DNA of 64,000 nucleotides from Bradyrhizobium sp. B124 (GTDB taxonomy: Bacteria; Pseudomonadota; Alphaproteobacteria; Rhizobiales; Xanthobacteraceae): positions 372,001 through 436,000 of the forward strand of contig NZ_CP152413.1 in the NCBI RefSeq assembly GCF_038967635.1, given 5' to 3'. Every line of letters begins with the position of its first letter. Position 1 is the stretch's first letter. Below the pieces are notes generated by a model. It ran no database searches. It saw only the letters and a program-made list of their open reading frames with translations, and was not told the DNA's origin. This document shows positions 8,827 to 18,447 of the stretch, one piece after another. Both the position numbers and the translations under genes were made by a program.

Positions 8827-10044
8827 TCATTCCGATCCTGTCTTCGTCGCGATGTCGGTGATGAACCCGAGCACACCGAACGTGGCAGCCACCGCGCAGA
8901 CCGCCGTCCATCCACCATAACTCCACGCCGCCGACGCAGCCGCCGCGCCAACCGCGCCGCCGATGAAGAACAACGCCACGAACAGGCCGTTGATCCGGCC
9001 GCGCGCCTCCGGCTGCAACAGATTGACGGCGCGGCGGCCGAGCGTCTGGTCGGTGGTGATGCCGAAATCGAGCAGCACGGCGCCGACGCCAAGCAGCGCG
9101 AGGGCCGTGATCCGCGATTCGGTCATGCCGGCCCAGGCGCACAGCGCGAGCGCACCGACGATGAGAAGGTGCGAGACGATTAGCAACGGCCGCGCGAAAC
9201 CTCGGTCGCCCCAGCGTCCGGCGATCGGGGTTGCCGCTGCCCCGGCCACGCCAATCAGCGCGAACAGCGCGATCCCCTTGGCGTCGAGCTTGAACGGCGC
9301 ATCCGGCAGCCGCAGCGCCACCGCGGCCCAGAATGCGGTGAACGATGCCATCACCAGCGCGGCGGTCCAGGACCGAACGCGCAGCACCGGCTCCTCGCGC
9401 AGCAATCTCGGAAATGAACGCAGCAGCCCACCGTAGCTGACCTTCGCCGCGGGCTGCAGCGTCGGCAGATAGCGCGCCAGCGCGCAACCGAGCACGGTCA
9501 TCAGGACGGCCGAGGTGAGATAGTAGCCGCGCCAGTTCCAGCTGTCCGCGATCAAGCTCGCCATCGGCCGTGACAGCAGGATGCCGATCATCAGGCCGCT
9601 CATGACATCGCCGATCGCTTGTCCGCGGCGCTCCGGCGGTACCATCGAGGCGACCAGCGGCACCACCATCTGGATCGCGGCGCAGGAGGCGCCGAGGATG
9701 AAGGTGGCGGCCAACAAGATCAGCGGCGTCGGCGCCAGCGCGGTGCCGATCGCGGCCACGATGGCGCAGGCAAGTGTGCGCAGGATCAGCCGCTTGTTCT
9801 CGGCGAGATCGACCAGCGGCACCAGCAGCAACAGCCCGAGCGCGTAGCCGAGCAGGGTCAGCGTCGAGATCAGGCCGGCCTGCAGCGCGGTCATGGCGAG
9901 CGATCGGCTCATCAGGCCAACCAGGATCTGCGGCGCAAACAGATTGGTGACGACGGTGCCGGTCGTGATGGCGCCGATCCAGATCAGGGGACGCACGGAG
10001 ACGGCGCGCGCCGGGGAGAGCTTGGTGGCTTCGGAAATCGTCAT
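8827..10044 (-). CDS. MFS transporter, 12-helix, multidrug-efflux-like
   Basis: A 405-residue inner-membrane transporter with about twelve hydrophobic helices. The loop after helix 2 carries LVDLAENKRLILR, a weak version of the MFS motif A, and VPLVASMVPPERRGQAIG marks the fourth-fifth helix region seen in drug-efflux permeases. It is close in type to the protein at 30127-31401. The start at 10044 is the first Met before the N-terminal tail. It is divergent from a LysR gene across 92 bases holding a short palindrome, so it is a likely target of that regulator. The substrate is unknown. Confidence 0.88.
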   Translation of the reverse strand: MTISEATKLSPARAVSVRPLIWIGAITTGTVVTNLFAPQILVGLMSRSLAMTALQAGLISTLTLLGYALGLLLLVPLVDLAENKRLILRTLACAIVAAIGTALAPTPLILLAATFILGASCAAIQMVVPLVASMVPPERRGQAIGDVMSGLMIGILLSRPMASLIADSWNWRGYYLTSAVLMTVLGCALARYLPTLQPAAKVSYGGLLRSFPRLLREEPVLRVRSWTAALVMASFTAFWAAVALRLPDAPFKLDAKGIALFALIGVAGAAATPIAGRWGDRGFARPLLIVSHLLIVGALALCAWAGMTESRITALALLGVGAVLLDFGITTDQTLGRRAVNLLQPEARGRINGLFVALFFIGGAVGAAAASAAWSYGGWTAVCAVAATFGVLGFITDIATKTGSE

Positions 10045-10086
10045 GGGACCTCGCGATGGAGTGGCGAGACCCCTTTAGGGGATCGG

Positions 10087-10100
10087 TGTAATATGCTACA
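10087..10100. promoter_or_regulatory. Candidate LysR operator in the divergent MFS/LysR promoter
   Basis: TGTA, six bases, TACA (TGTAATATGCTACA) lies midway between the MFS and LysR start codons in an AT-rich stretch. LysR-type regulators bind partly palindromic T-N11-A sites; this inverted repeat is of similar size. Assignment rests on position and symmetry only. Confidence 0.4.
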
Positions 10101-10136
10101 ATTCAAATAAGTTGATGAAGAATATGCGAGTTTGTT

Positions 10137-11039
10137 ATGAACACCCACGACCTTGTGGCGTTCGTCGCCGTGGTGGAGACCGGATCGATCGTCGCTGCCT
10201 CAGCGCGGCTGAACCTGACCCAGCCCGGCGTGACGCGGCGGATCCAGAATCTCGAGGAGATGCTGGGCGCGCAGCTGCTCGACCGGCTGTCGAAGCCGCT
10301 GAAGCCGACGGCGGCGGGGATCGAGGCCTATGAGCAGGGCCGCCGCGTGCTGCGCATGCTCGACGACCTCAAGTCAGGCGTCGCCAATGACGGCGTGGTG
10401 CGCGGCGAGTTCAGGCTCGGCCTGACGCCGTTCTTGTCGGAGGCGGGGCTCACCGGTCCGCTTGATGCGGTGCGCGGCGAATTCCCTGCGCTCGCGGTGC
10501 GCGTCGTCTCGGGCTGGTCGCCCAACCACATGGAGCGGGTCAGCCGCAACGAGCTCGATGCCGCCGCGATCTGCCTGCCCGACGGCACCCCGCCGCCCGA
10601 GGATCTCGCGGCCTCCGATCTCGGCGCACAGCCGGTGGTGTTCGTCGTCGCGCGCGAGATGAAGACGCCGGAATTCGTCGACCTCGAATGGCTGTCGCGG
10701 ACCGGGTGGGTGATCAACCAGGACGGCTGCGGCTTCCGCCAGACGCTGAAGCGCCATTTCGACGCGGCGCATCTGCCGTTCACCATCGCGGTCGAGGCGC
10801 TCGACAGCGAATTACGCCTGTCGCTGGTGGCGCGCGGGCTCGGCATCGGCCTCGTCACGCCGGTGGCGTTGAAGCGAAGCCCGATCCGCGGCCGGCTCAA
10901 GACCGTGAAGATCGCGGATTTCAATCCGGCGGTGCGCGCCTGGATCGTGCATCGCCCGCCCGCCGGCCGCCTGGCGCGGCCGATCGAGGTGTTTCGCGAT
11001 GCGCTGGACCGCGAGCTGCAGGCGCTGATCCGCGGGTAG
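10137..11039 (+). CDS. LysR family transcriptional regulator
   Basis: A 300-residue regulator. The winged helix-turn-helix spans residues 1-60, with FVAVVETGSIVAASARLNLTQPGVTRRIQNLE as its recognition region. The periplasmic-binding-like effector domain follows from about residue 90. It is divergent from the MFS gene at 8827-10044 and probably controls it in response to a small molecule not identifiable from sequence. Confidence 0.92.
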   Translation: MNTHDLVAFVAVVETGSIVAASARLNLTQPGVTRRIQNLEEMLGAQLLDRLSKPLKPTAAGIEAYEQGRRVLRMLDDLKSGVANDGVVRGEFRLGLTPFLSEAGLTGPLDAVRGEFPALAVRVVSGWSPNHMERVSRNELDAAAICLPDGTPPPEDLAASDLGAQPVVFVVAREMKTPEFVDLEWLSRTGWVINQDGCGFRQTLKRHFDAAHLPFTIAVEALDSELRLSLVARGLGIGLVTPVALKRSPIRGRLKTVKIADFNPAVRAWIVHRPPAGRLARPIEVFRDALDRELQALIRG

Positions 11040-11042
11040 ATT

Positions 11043-11128
11043 CGTAGGATGGGTAGAGCGAAGCGAAACCCATCGATTTCGATCCACGCGGAAGCATGAT
11101 GGGTTTCGCTGCGCTCTACCCATCCAAC
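11043..11128. repeat. Intergenic palindromic element, family B copy 2
   Basis: Almost the same as the copy at 8731-8817: it opens with CGTAGGATGGGTAGAGCG, has a GGAAGCATGATGGG centre and closes with the complementary arm, here ending CATCCAACG. It fills the gap between the convergent LysR and D-threonine aldolase-like genes. Confidence 0.92.
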
Positions 11129-11137
11129 GGATCACGG

Positions 11138-12217
11138 CTAACGCAGCTTGCCGCGCGCCGTCACCGGCAGCGCGCCGATGATCTCGTCGCCGCGCACCAT
11201 CACGACCTCGTCCATCATGTTGACGACGACGCAGACGTGATTGGGCACGATCCGCACGACGTCGCCGACGTTGGGGCGGGTGTTGCTGCGGGAGAGGTCG
11301 AGGAAGCCGTGCTCCTCGGCAAAGCGTGCGATCTTGGCCTCGGGGTGTTCGAGGATCAGGCCGTGGCCTTCGAGGCCGCCGGTGTCCGAGGTCAGCGTCT
11401 TGGAGCCGGCATCGAGGATGCCGCGCTCGGGGCCGGCACGGCTCACCACGGTGGAATAGATATGCAGCGCGCAGTCATCCCAGGTGGCGACGCCGGCCGC
11501 GACCTGCATGCGGTCGTTGTAGATATAGGTGCCGAAGCGGTGCTCGGTGCCGCCCTTCAGTTTGCCGAGATTGACGAGGTTCGGCGTGCCGCCGGTGGAG
11601 ACGATGGTCGCATCGAGGCCGTGGGCGCGCACGCCGGCCAGCGCCTCGTCGTAGAATTTCTGCGCATCCGCCCAACCGGTCTCGGTCGGGTACAGCATGA
11701 AGCCGGCGAAGCTCAGGCCCTTCGAACCGGCGATCTCGCGCGCCAGCGCGATCGCCTCGGCCGGGGTCTCGACGCCGGCGCGCTTGCGCCCGGTGTCGCA
11801 TTCGACCACGACCGAGAGCGGGCGGCCGGACGCGGCTGCCGCCTTCGGCAGATCGCCGACCACGACCGAATTGTCGGCCGCGACGGTGACGTTGGCCTTG
11901 CCCTGCAAGGCACCGAGCCGGGCCATCTTCTCGTCGCCGAGCAGATTGTAGCTGATCAGGATGTCGTCGATGCCGCTATCGGCCATGATCTCGGCCTCGC
12001 CGAGCTTCTGGCAGGTGATGCCCTTGGCGCCGGCCTTGATCTGCAGCTGTGCCAGCATCGGGTTCTTGTGGGTCTTGATGTGCGGCCGGTTGGCGATGCC
12101 GGCCTCGTCGCAGGCTTTCTGGATGCGCGCGATGTTGCGCTCGACCCGGTCCATGTCGATCACGGCGCAGGGCGTGCCGTATTCCTTGGCGATCTTGGCG
12201 GCGAGGGGCGTGGTCAT
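11138..12217 (-). CDS. D-threonine aldolase/D-serine dehydratase-like PLP enzyme
   Basis: A 359-residue fold-type III PLP enzyme (alanine racemase N-terminal barrel plus D-serine dehydratase-like C-terminal domain). RPHIKTHK at residues 44-51 contains the predicted PLP lysine, Lys48. VPNHVCVVVNMMDEVVM near the C-terminus has the His and Cys expected to bind a divalent metal. The family cleaves D-threonine or other D-3-hydroxy amino acids to glycine and an aldehyde, or dehydrates D-serine. It is a single gene bracketed by two copies of repeat family B. Substrate preference is not predictable here. Confidence 0.88.
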   Translation of the reverse strand: MTTPLAAKIAKEYGTPCAVIDMDRVERNIARIQKACDEAGIANRPHIKTHKNPMLAQLQIKAGAKGITCQKLGEAEIMADSGIDDILISYNLLGDEKMARLGALQGKANVTVAADNSVVVGDLPKAAAASGRPLSVVVECDTGRKRAGVETPAEAIALAREIAGSKGLSFAGFMLYPTETGWADAQKFYDEALAGVRAHGLDATIVSTGGTPNLVNLGKLKGGTEHRFGTYIYNDRMQVAAGVATWDDCALHIYSTVVSRAGPERGILDAGSKTLTSDTGGLEGHGLILEHPEAKIARFAEEHGFLDLSRSNTRPNVGDVVRIVPNHVCVVVNMMDEVVMVRGDEIIGALPVTARGKLR

Positions 12218-12236
12218 GCTTTTCTCTCTTCTGCCT

Positions 12237-12320
12237 CGTAGGATGGGTAGAGCGCAGCGAAACCCATCGAATTTCTTCGTTGCGTCATGATGGGTTTCGC
12301 TGCGCTCTACCCATCCTACG
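12237..12320. repeat. Intergenic palindromic element, family B copy 3
   Basis: Third copy of the CGTAGGATGGGTAGAGCG element, with a shorter and different centre. It lies between the D-threonine aldolase-like gene and the 3' end of uup, both on the minus strand, and reaches to within three bases of the uup stop codon. Confidence 0.92.
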
Positions 12321-12322
12321 CA

Positions 12323-14137
12323 TCATGCCTGTTCGATCTCTTCGCGGAGCACTTCGAGCTCGAGCCAGCGGTCTTCGGCGGTGGCGAGCTCGTCCTGCGC
12401 CTTGGCGATCGCGGCCGAGGCGGCGTCGAACTTTTTGCGATCCTTCGCATAGAGATCGGGATCGTCGAGCAGCTTCTGCTGCTTTGCGATCTCGGCGTGC
12501 AGCCTGTCGATGGTCTTCGGCAGCGTCTCCAGCGCGTGCTTCTCGTTGAAGCTGAGCCGACGCCTCGGGGCCGCTTCGGGTGCCGCGGCCCTGGCTTCCT
12601 TCTTCTCCTCGATTGCGGCGTCCGCCTTCACCGTCTCGCGCTTCACGTCGGCGCCGCGCTGCGCCAGCATGTCGGAATAGCCGCCGGCATATTCGATCCA
12701 GCGGCCCTGGCCTTCGGGCACGATCACCGACGTCACCACGCGGTCGAGGAAGTCGCGGTCGTGGCTGATCAGGATCACGGTGCCGTCGTAATCGCCGAGC
12801 ATGTCCTCGAGCACGTCGAGGGTTTCGAGGTCGAGGTCGTTGGTCGGCTCGTCCAGGATCAACAGGTTCGACGGCTTGGCCAGCGCGCGCGCCAGCATCA
12901 GCCGGCCGCGCTCGCCGCCGGAAAGGGCTTCCAGCGGCGTGCCGCGCTGTTCCTGCGCGAACAGGAAATCCTTCATGTAGCCGATGACGTGCTTCGACTT
13001 GTCGCCGACCATGACGTGATCGCCGCGGCCACCGGTCAAAGCCTCGGCCAGCGTCAGCTTCGGATCGAGACTCTCGCGATGCTGGTCGAGCGTTGCCATC
13101 TCGATATTGGCCCCGAGCCGCACCGAACCGGAGTCGGGCGGATCGTTGCCGATCAGGAGATGCACCAATGTGGTCTTGCCGGCGCCGTTCGGGCCGACGA
13201 TGCCGACGCGGTCGCCGCGCTGGATCCGGGTCGAGAAGGTATCGACGATCGTGCGCTCGCCATAGGCCTTGGTGATGGTCTTCGCCTCGATCACGAGGCG
13301 GCCGGATTTCTCGGCCTCGGCGGCGGCGAGCGTGGCATTGCCGGTGGCGCCGCGATAGTCGCGGCGCTGGTCGCGCAGCGCAAAGAGATTGCCGAGCCGC
13401 TTGACGTTGCGCTTGCGGCGGCCGGAGACGCCGTAGCGCAGCCAGTGCTCCTCGTTGACGATCTTGCGGTCGAGCTTGTGCTGCTCGCGCTCTTCCTCAG
13501 CGAGCACCTCGTCGCGCCACGCCTCGAACGCGCCGAAGCCGCGCTCGATCTGCCGGATCTGGCCGCGGTCGAGCCAGGCGGTGGTGCGCGACAGATTGGT
13601 CAGGAAGCGGCGGTCGTGGCTGATCAGGACCAGCGCGCAGCGCCGACTCTCCAATTCGCCTTCGAGCCATTCGATGGTCGGCAAATCGAGATGGTTGGTC
13701 GGCTCGTCCAGCAGCAGAATGTCGGGCGAGGGCGCCAGCACGCGTGCCAGCGCCGCGCGGCGCGCTTCGCCGCCGGAGACATGCGCGGGATCTTCCTCGC
13801 CGCTGAGGCCGAGCTGTTCGAGGAGATAGCGCGCCTGGTAATGGTCGTCGCCGGGGCCAAGCCCGGCCTCGACATAGGCCAGTGTCGTCTTGTGGTCGCC
13901 GAAATCCGGCTCCTGCGGCAGATAGCGGATGGTGGCGCCGGGCTGCACGAAGCGGCTGCCCCCATCAGGCTCGACAATGCCTGCCGCGATCCGCAGCAGC
14001 GTCGACTTGCCGGAGCCGTTGCGGCCGATCAGGCAGACGCGCTCGCCCGCGGAGACCGACAGCTCGACGCCGGAGAGCAGCGGCGTGCCGCCAAACGTCA
14101 GGCTGATGTCCTTGAGCTGGATGAGCGGTGGGGCCAT
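12323..14137 (-). CDS. uup: ABC-F ATPase Uup
   Basis: A 604-residue soluble ATPase with two ABC domains and no membrane segments. The first Walker A is GRNGSGKS at 38-45 with signature VSGGEARRAALA and Walker B ILLLDEPTNHLD. The second is GPNGAGKTT near 314 with LSGGERGRLMLA and LLILDEPTNDLD. The last 80 residues (RRRLSFNEKHALETLPKTID onward) form the Uup-type coiled-coil C-terminal domain that binds nucleic acid. ABC-F proteins act on the ribosome; Uup also affects DNA branch migration and precise transposon excision. The start at 14137 begins MAPPLIQLKDIS; the frame upstream overlaps yaiI. It follows yaiI by four bases. Confidence 0.92.
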   Translation of the reverse strand: MAPPLIQLKDISLTFGGTPLLSGVELSVSAGERVCLIGRNGSGKSTLLRIAAGIVEPDGGSRFVQPGATIRYLPQEPDFGDHKTTLAYVEAGLGPGDDHYQARYLLEQLGLSGEEDPAHVSGGEARRAALARVLAPSPDILLLDEPTNHLDLPTIEWLEGELESRRCALVLISHDRRFLTNLSRTTAWLDRGQIRQIERGFGAFEAWRDEVLAEEEREQHKLDRKIVNEEHWLRYGVSGRRKRNVKRLGNLFALRDQRRDYRGATGNATLAAAEAEKSGRLVIEAKTITKAYGERTIVDTFSTRIQRGDRVGIVGPNGAGKTTLVHLLIGNDPPDSGSVRLGANIEMATLDQHRESLDPKLTLAEALTGGRGDHVMVGDKSKHVIGYMKDFLFAQEQRGTPLEALSGGERGRLMLARALAKPSNLLILDEPTNDLDLETLDVLEDMLGDYDGTVILISHDRDFLDRVVTSVIVPEGQGRWIEYAGGYSDMLAQRGADVKRETVKADAAIEEKKEARAAAPEAAPRRRLSFNEKHALETLPKTIDRLHAEIAKQQKLLDDPDLYAKDRKKFDAASAAIAKAQDELATAEDRWLELEVLREEIEQA

Positions 14138-14141
14138 CGCG

Positions 14142-14639
14142 CTAAACTCCGTTCGCCGGCGCCTGCTCGGCGCGGCGGCGCTGGATGCGGCGGATGGTCT
14201 GGTCGAGCATCGACAGGAAATTCGAGCGGTCGCGCGGCGAGTAGGATTTCGGCCCGCCGGTGATCTCACCCGACGAGCGCAGATCGGTCATCAGATTGCG
14301 CACCGCGAGCGTCATGCCGATCGATTGTTCGGTGAACGGCTTGCCGTTCGGCGCGATCACATCGGCGCCGGCCTTGACGCAGCGACTCGCCAGCGGAATG
14401 TCGGCTGTTATGACGACGTCGCCCTCATGCGCGCGTTCCGCGATCCAGTCATCGGCCGCATCCATGCCGGAACCGGCGGCGATGCGCTCGATCAGGGGAT
14501 CCTGCGGCACGCGGATGAAGTTGCCCGCGACCACGCTGACGGGCACGCCGAGCCGGATCGCGACGCGATAGATTTCGTCCTTCACCGGGCAGGCGTCGGC
14601 GTCGACATAGATGCGGGTCTGGGCGGGGGTTTCAGTCAT
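14142..14639 (-). CDS. yaiI: YaiI/YqxD family protein (UPF0178, DUF188)
   Basis: A 165-residue protein of the PIN-like DUF188 family. IYVDADACPVKDEI near residue 9 and VVITADIPLASRCVKAGA near residue 75 are the conserved acidic motifs of a nuclease-like fold; activity is not established for the family. The start at 14639 (MTETPAQTR) is chosen over an upstream Met because the conserved core begins right after it. It ends four bases before uup, implying a two-gene operon. Confidence 0.9.
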   Translation of the reverse strand: MTETPAQTRIYVDADACPVKDEIYRVAIRLGVPVSVVAGNFIRVPQDPLIERIAAGSGMDAADDWIAERAHEGDVVITADIPLASRCVKAGADVIAPNGKPFTEQSIGMTLAVRNLMTDLRSSGEITGGPKSYSPRDRSNFLSMLDQTIRRIQRRRAEQAPANGV

Positions 14640-14775
14640 CGATTCATTGGTTGGCAGGCGCGGCCTGCGTGTACTCCATGGTGCGGAAAATTGCGAGCAA
14701 AACGAGAGGCTTGCCATGCCTTTTCGTTCGACTACCATTGTCACCAGAAAAACAACGGAAATAAGGGAAAACCCC

Positions 14776-15579
14776 ATGAACTCGCAGACCGGATCGCAGG
14801 TCTACCGCGTCTCGGCGTACAACACCTCGAAACTGTCGGAGAACAAGATCCACGACGACACGGTGGCGCGGAAGTTCGGCTTTTCCGGTGGGCTCGTCCC
14901 CGGCGTCGATGTGATGGCCTACATGATGCACCTGCCGGTCGAGAAGTGGGGCCGCGATTTCCTGGAACGTGGCCTGATCGAGGCTCGCTTCGTGAAGCCG
15001 GTCTATGACGGCGAGATCGCCGAATTGACCGGACGGGAGACCGGCAATGGGTTCACGATCGAGCTCACCAGCCGCGGCGAGCTCTGTGCGACCGGCACCG
15101 CGTCGCTGCCGGCCTCTGCACCGAAGTTTGTGCTCGACGATTACAAGCAGGTTGCGGCCGTCGCCGAGCGCAAGCCGGTCAGCGCGTTGTCCTATGAAGA
15201 AGGCAAGTGGCTCGGCACGATTCCGCGCGACTGGTCCGGCGACGCCGCGAAGGAGTATCTCGCCGATATCCGGGAGACCGACCCGATCTATCTGCGCGAA
15301 GGTCTCGGCCATCCCGGCCTGCTGCCGCGGGTGATGAACAAGGTCCTGGTCGACAATGCGATCCTCGGGCCTTGGATCCACGTGGGCACCCGCATGCAGC
15401 TGTTGTCGGCGGGCAAGATCGGCGACGAGTTGACCGCGCGCGCCAAGGTGACCGGCAATTACGACAAGAAGGGCCACCGCTTCGTCGAGCTCGACGCGCT
15501 GGTGCTCGGCAACGGCGTGCCGCTCGCGCATTGCCACCACATCGCCATCACCCAGCCGCGCGAGCAGGCGGCGGCGTAG
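14776..15579 (+). CDS. Hot-dog/MaoC-like protein, function unknown
   Basis: A 267-residue soluble protein. FGFSGGLVPGVDVMAYM near residue 36 matches the FGxxxVpG..m pattern of hot-dog hydratases, and RFVKPVYDGE resembles the MaoC/NodN RFVKPV strand. A second half ends with LDALVLGNGVPLAHCHHIAI, again hot-dog-like, so the protein may be a double hot-dog. The canonical Asp/His dyad of MaoC is not evident, hence no reaction is assigned. The start follows AAGGGA and avoids the upstream frame that crosses the divergent yaiI promoter. Confidence 0.75.
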   Translation: MNSQTGSQVYRVSAYNTSKLSENKIHDDTVARKFGFSGGLVPGVDVMAYMMHLPVEKWGRDFLERGLIEARFVKPVYDGEIAELTGRETGNGFTIELTSRGELCATGTASLPASAPKFVLDDYKQVAAVAERKPVSALSYEEGKWLGTIPRDWSGDAAKEYLADIRETDPIYLREGLGHPGLLPRVMNKVLVDNAILGPWIHVGTRMQLLSAGKIGDELTARAKVTGNYDKKGHRFVELDALVLGNGVPLAHCHHIAITQPREQAAA

Positions 15580-15587
15580 GGGGCTCC

Positions 15588-15815
15588 GTCATTGCGGGGC
15601 TTGACCCGGTAATCCATCGCCTTTGCAAGAGTCGTTTCAAGTCGATGGATGCCCGGGTCAAGCCTGGGCATGACGAATGTGAGGTGGGCTGAGCTCTCGC
15701 ATCGCCTACAACTGTCATCCCCCGCGCATGCGGGGGATCCGGTACGCCGGGCCTTTCGGCTCAAGCACAATCGTCTCTGGGATACTGGATCGCCCGCCTT
15801 CGCGGGCGACGACAG
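15588..15815. repeat. Two adjacent palindromic elements (families G and H)
   Basis: Bases 15588-15675 pair CGTCATTGCGGGGCTTGACC with GGTCAAGCCTGGGCATGACG-like sequence around an AATCCATCG/CGATGGATG inner arm. Bases 15713-15815 hold a second unit, GTCATCCCCCGCGCATGCGGGGGATCC followed by GGATCGCCCGCCTTCGCGGGCGACGAC. Together they fill the gap between convergent genes and could act as a bidirectional terminator. Confidence 0.75.
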
Positions 15816-15859
15816 CGGTGTTGGCGGCGACAGCGTTGTTTGTGGCGACGGCGCCTGCT

Positions 15860-18235
15860 TCAAGCCGCCGCCTTCGCCTTGGCATCCTGGATCGCGCGCC
15901 AGACGCGTTCGGGCGTCAGCGGCATGTTGATGTGCTTGATGCCGTACTCCGACAGCGCATCCACCACGGCATTGACGATGCAGACGAGGCTGCCGGCGCA
16001 GCCGGCTTCGCCGCAGCCCTTGGTGCCGAGCGGGTTGGACTTCGCCGGCGAGGGATGATCGCCGACCAGCATCGACGGCACGTCGCCGGCGCGCGGCAGC
16101 GCGTAGTCCATGAACGAGCCGGTGATCGGCTGGCCCGAGCCGTCGTAGCTCACTTCCTCCATCAGCGCCTGGCCGATGCCCTGCGCCACGCCGCCATGCA
16201 ACTGGCCGGCGACGATCATCGGATTGACCACGGTGCCGAAATCGTTGACCGCCGAGTAGCGCACGATCCGCGTCACGCCGGTGTCGGGATCGATCTCGAC
16301 CTCGGCGACGTGACAGCCGTTCGGGAAGGTCGACGCCGTCTCCTTGGTGGCGTGATCGACGTCGAGCGTCTCAGGCGTGCCCTCCGGCATCTTGCTGTCG
16401 CGCATCCGCTCGGCGAGCTCCATGATGCCGATCGAGCGGTCGGTGCCGGCGATGGTGAAGCGGCCCTGGCCGAATTCGATGTCGGCCTCGGAGGCCTCCA
16501 GCATGTGCGCGGCGGCCTTCTTGCCCTTCTCGACCACCAGCGCGGAAGCCTCGACGATCGCCTGTCCGGTCGCGGTGATCGAGCGCGAGCCGCCGGTGCC
16601 GTTGCCGAAGCGCACGAGATCGCTGTCGCCCTGTTCAAGCGTGATCTTCTCGAAGGGAACGCCGAGCTGGTCGGACAAAACCTGCGCGAACGGCGTGGCG
16701 TGGCCCTGGCCGTAGTCGAGCGTGCCGGTGGTGAGCTTCACCGAGCCGTCGGGCTCGAAGGTGATCTTGCCGAGCTCGCCGCTCGGCGGCGCGGTGACCT
16801 CGAGATAGGAGCCGACGGCGATGCCGCGCAGCTTGCCGCTCTTTTTGCTCTCCTTCTTGCGCTTGGCGAAGTTCTCGTAGTCGGATATCTCCAGCGCCTT
16901 CTGGAACACGCCGGCGAAATCGCCGCTGTCATAGGTGACGCCGGAGGCGGCCGGGAACGGCAGCTGCGACGGCTTGATGAAGTTGCGCTTGCGCAGCGTG
17001 AAGCGGTTGATGCCCATCTCGTCGGCGGCGGCGTCGATCAGCCGCTCCATGTAGTAATTGGCCTCGGGCCGGCCGGCGCCGCGATAGGCGCCCATCAGCG
17101 TGGTGTTGGTCACGACCGTCTTGATGTCGACGCCGAGCAGCGGCGTGCGATAGACGCTGGCGAGGTTCTTGCCGGTGTTGAGCGACAGCGGGCCCGGCGC
17201 GACGCCGGTGATGTAGGCGCCGAGATTGCCGTAGCCGGAGAGCCGCACCGCGAGGAACGTGCCGTCGGCATCGAGCGCGAGCTCGGCATGGATCAGCTGC
17301 GCGCGGCCTTGGCTGTCGGACAGGAAGCTGGTCGAGCGCTCATCCAGCCACTTCACCGGGCGGCCGAGCTCGCGCGCCGCATGCGCGATGCAGGTGTATT
17401 CGGGGTAGTTGAGGTTCTTCATCCCGAACGAGCCGCCGACATTGCCGGTGAGGATGCGGACCTTGTCGGCGGGCACGTTGAGCAGGCGCGCCAGGATCGC
17501 CTTGTTGCCGGAGACGCCCTGGGTCGGCACCTGCAGCGTGAAGCGCTCGGTCTTCTTGTCGTAATGCGCGAGCGCGACGCGCGGCTCCATCGAGACCACG
17601 GCGACACGGGTGTTGACGATGTCGAGTTTTGTGACGTGCGCGGCGGCGGCGAACGCCGCCTCGATCCTGGCGGTGTCGCCATAATGATAGTCGAGCGCGA
17701 CGTTATCGGGGATGTTGTCATAGAGCTGCGGCGCGCCCGGCTTGGTCGCTTCGGCCGCGTCCGTCACCGCGGGCAGCGGCTCGATGTCGAGCTCGACGGC
17801 CTCAGCCGCATCGCGAGCCTGCGCTGCGGTTTCCGCGACCACGAAGGCGACGGGATCGCCGACGAAGCGCACCTTGTCGGTCACGAGCGCCGGGCGGTTG
17901 GTCTGCTTGAGCGGCGAACCGTCGCGGTTCTTCAGCGGCAGGCCGCAGGTGAAGGGGTTGTAGCCCGCGGCCGCAAGGTCCGCGCCGGTCCAGACGCCGA
18001 GCACGCCCGGCATCGCCTTGGCGGCTTCCGTATCGATCCCCTTGATGATGCCGTGGGCGTGGGAGGAGCGGACCATCCAGCAGGTGGCCTGGCCGGGAAG
18101 GGAGAAATCGTCGGTGTATTTGCCCTTGCCGCGCACCAGGGTGTCGTCCTCCTTTCGTCGAACAGGCTGTCCGACACCGTATTTTTGCAGTGCGATAGCG
18201 TTTTCGAGGGAGGCGGGCGGCGTATGATCTTGCAT
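15860..18235 (-). CDS. Xanthine dehydrogenase-family molybdopterin-binding subunit, form II CoxL-like
   Basis: A 791-residue catalytic large subunit of the molybdenum hydroxylase family (carbon monoxide dehydrogenase/aldehyde oxidase type). The signature loop reads [12 protein letters not shown], the form II sequence; true CO dehydrogenases carry AYx[15 protein letters not shown] near the C-terminus contains the conserved active-site glutamate. [24 protein letters not shown] opens the protein and supports the start at 18235. It should bind molybdopterin cytosine dinucleotide and needs an FAD subunit and a 2Fe-2S subunit, but neither gene is adjacent. Function is therefore a form II hydroxylase of unknown substrate, not CO oxidation. 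Confidence 0.9.
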   Translation of the reverse strand: MQDHTPPASLENAIALQKYGVGQPVRRKEDDTLVRGKGKYTDDFSLPGQATCWMVRSSHAHGIIKGIDTEAAKAMPGVLGVWTGADLAAAGYNPFTCGLPLKNRDGSPLKQTNRPALVTDKVRFVGDPVAFVVAETAAQARDAAEAVELDIEPLPAVTDAAEATKPGAPQLYDNIPDNVALDYHYGDTARIEAAFAAAAHVTKLDIVNTRVAVVSMEPRVALAHYDKKTERFTLQVPTQGVSGNKAILARLLNVPADKVRILTGNVGGSFGMKNLNYPEYTCIAHAARELGRPVKWLDERSTSFLSDSQGRAQLIHAELALDADGTFLAVRLSGYGNLGAYITGVAPGPLSLNTGKNLASVYRTPLLGVDIKTVVTNTTLMGAYRGAGRPEANYYMERLIDAAADEMGINRFTLRKRNFIKPSQLPFPAASGVTYDSGDFAGVFQKALEISDYENFAKRKKESKKSGKLRGIAVGSYLEVTAPPSGELGKITFEPDGSVKLTTGTLDYGQGHATPFAQVLSDQLGVPFEKITLEQGDSDLVRFGNGTGGSRSITATGQAIVEASALVVEKGKKAAAHMLEASEADIEFGQGRFTIAGTDRSIGIMELAERMRDSKMPEGTPETLDVDHATKETASTFPNGCHVAEVEIDPDTGVTRIVRYSAVNDFGTVVNPMIVAGQLHGGVAQGIGQALMEEVSYDGSGQPITGSFMDYALPRAGDVPSMLVGDHPSPAKSNPLGTKGCGEAGCAGSLVCIVNAVVDALSEYGIKHINMPLTPERVWRAIQDAKAKAAA

Positions 18236-18447
18236 CGAAAATGACCTGAAATGCCCGGATTTGCTGGAGTTTGGGGGCGCAGACGAGATAACGCACGCCC
18301 CCCTTAACGACAACGCCCGATTGGGCATGGACCCAATGTGAACGGAGTTTGCGTAGGGCTTTGACGCTGCTAAAGTTTCCGTGAACGGACAATTATTCGG
18401 CGGGCCCATGGATTGCCCTTGGGGTCCTGCGGAAAGACAGTGTTTTG

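Noticed and set aside
12287..14263. A plus-strand frame of 658 codons
   Set aside because: Antisense to uup, whose two ABC domains are unmistakable.
15728..18244. A plus-strand frame of 838 codons
   Set aside because: Antisense to the molybdenum hydroxylase gene; Arg/Asp/Val-rich shadow translation with no motif.
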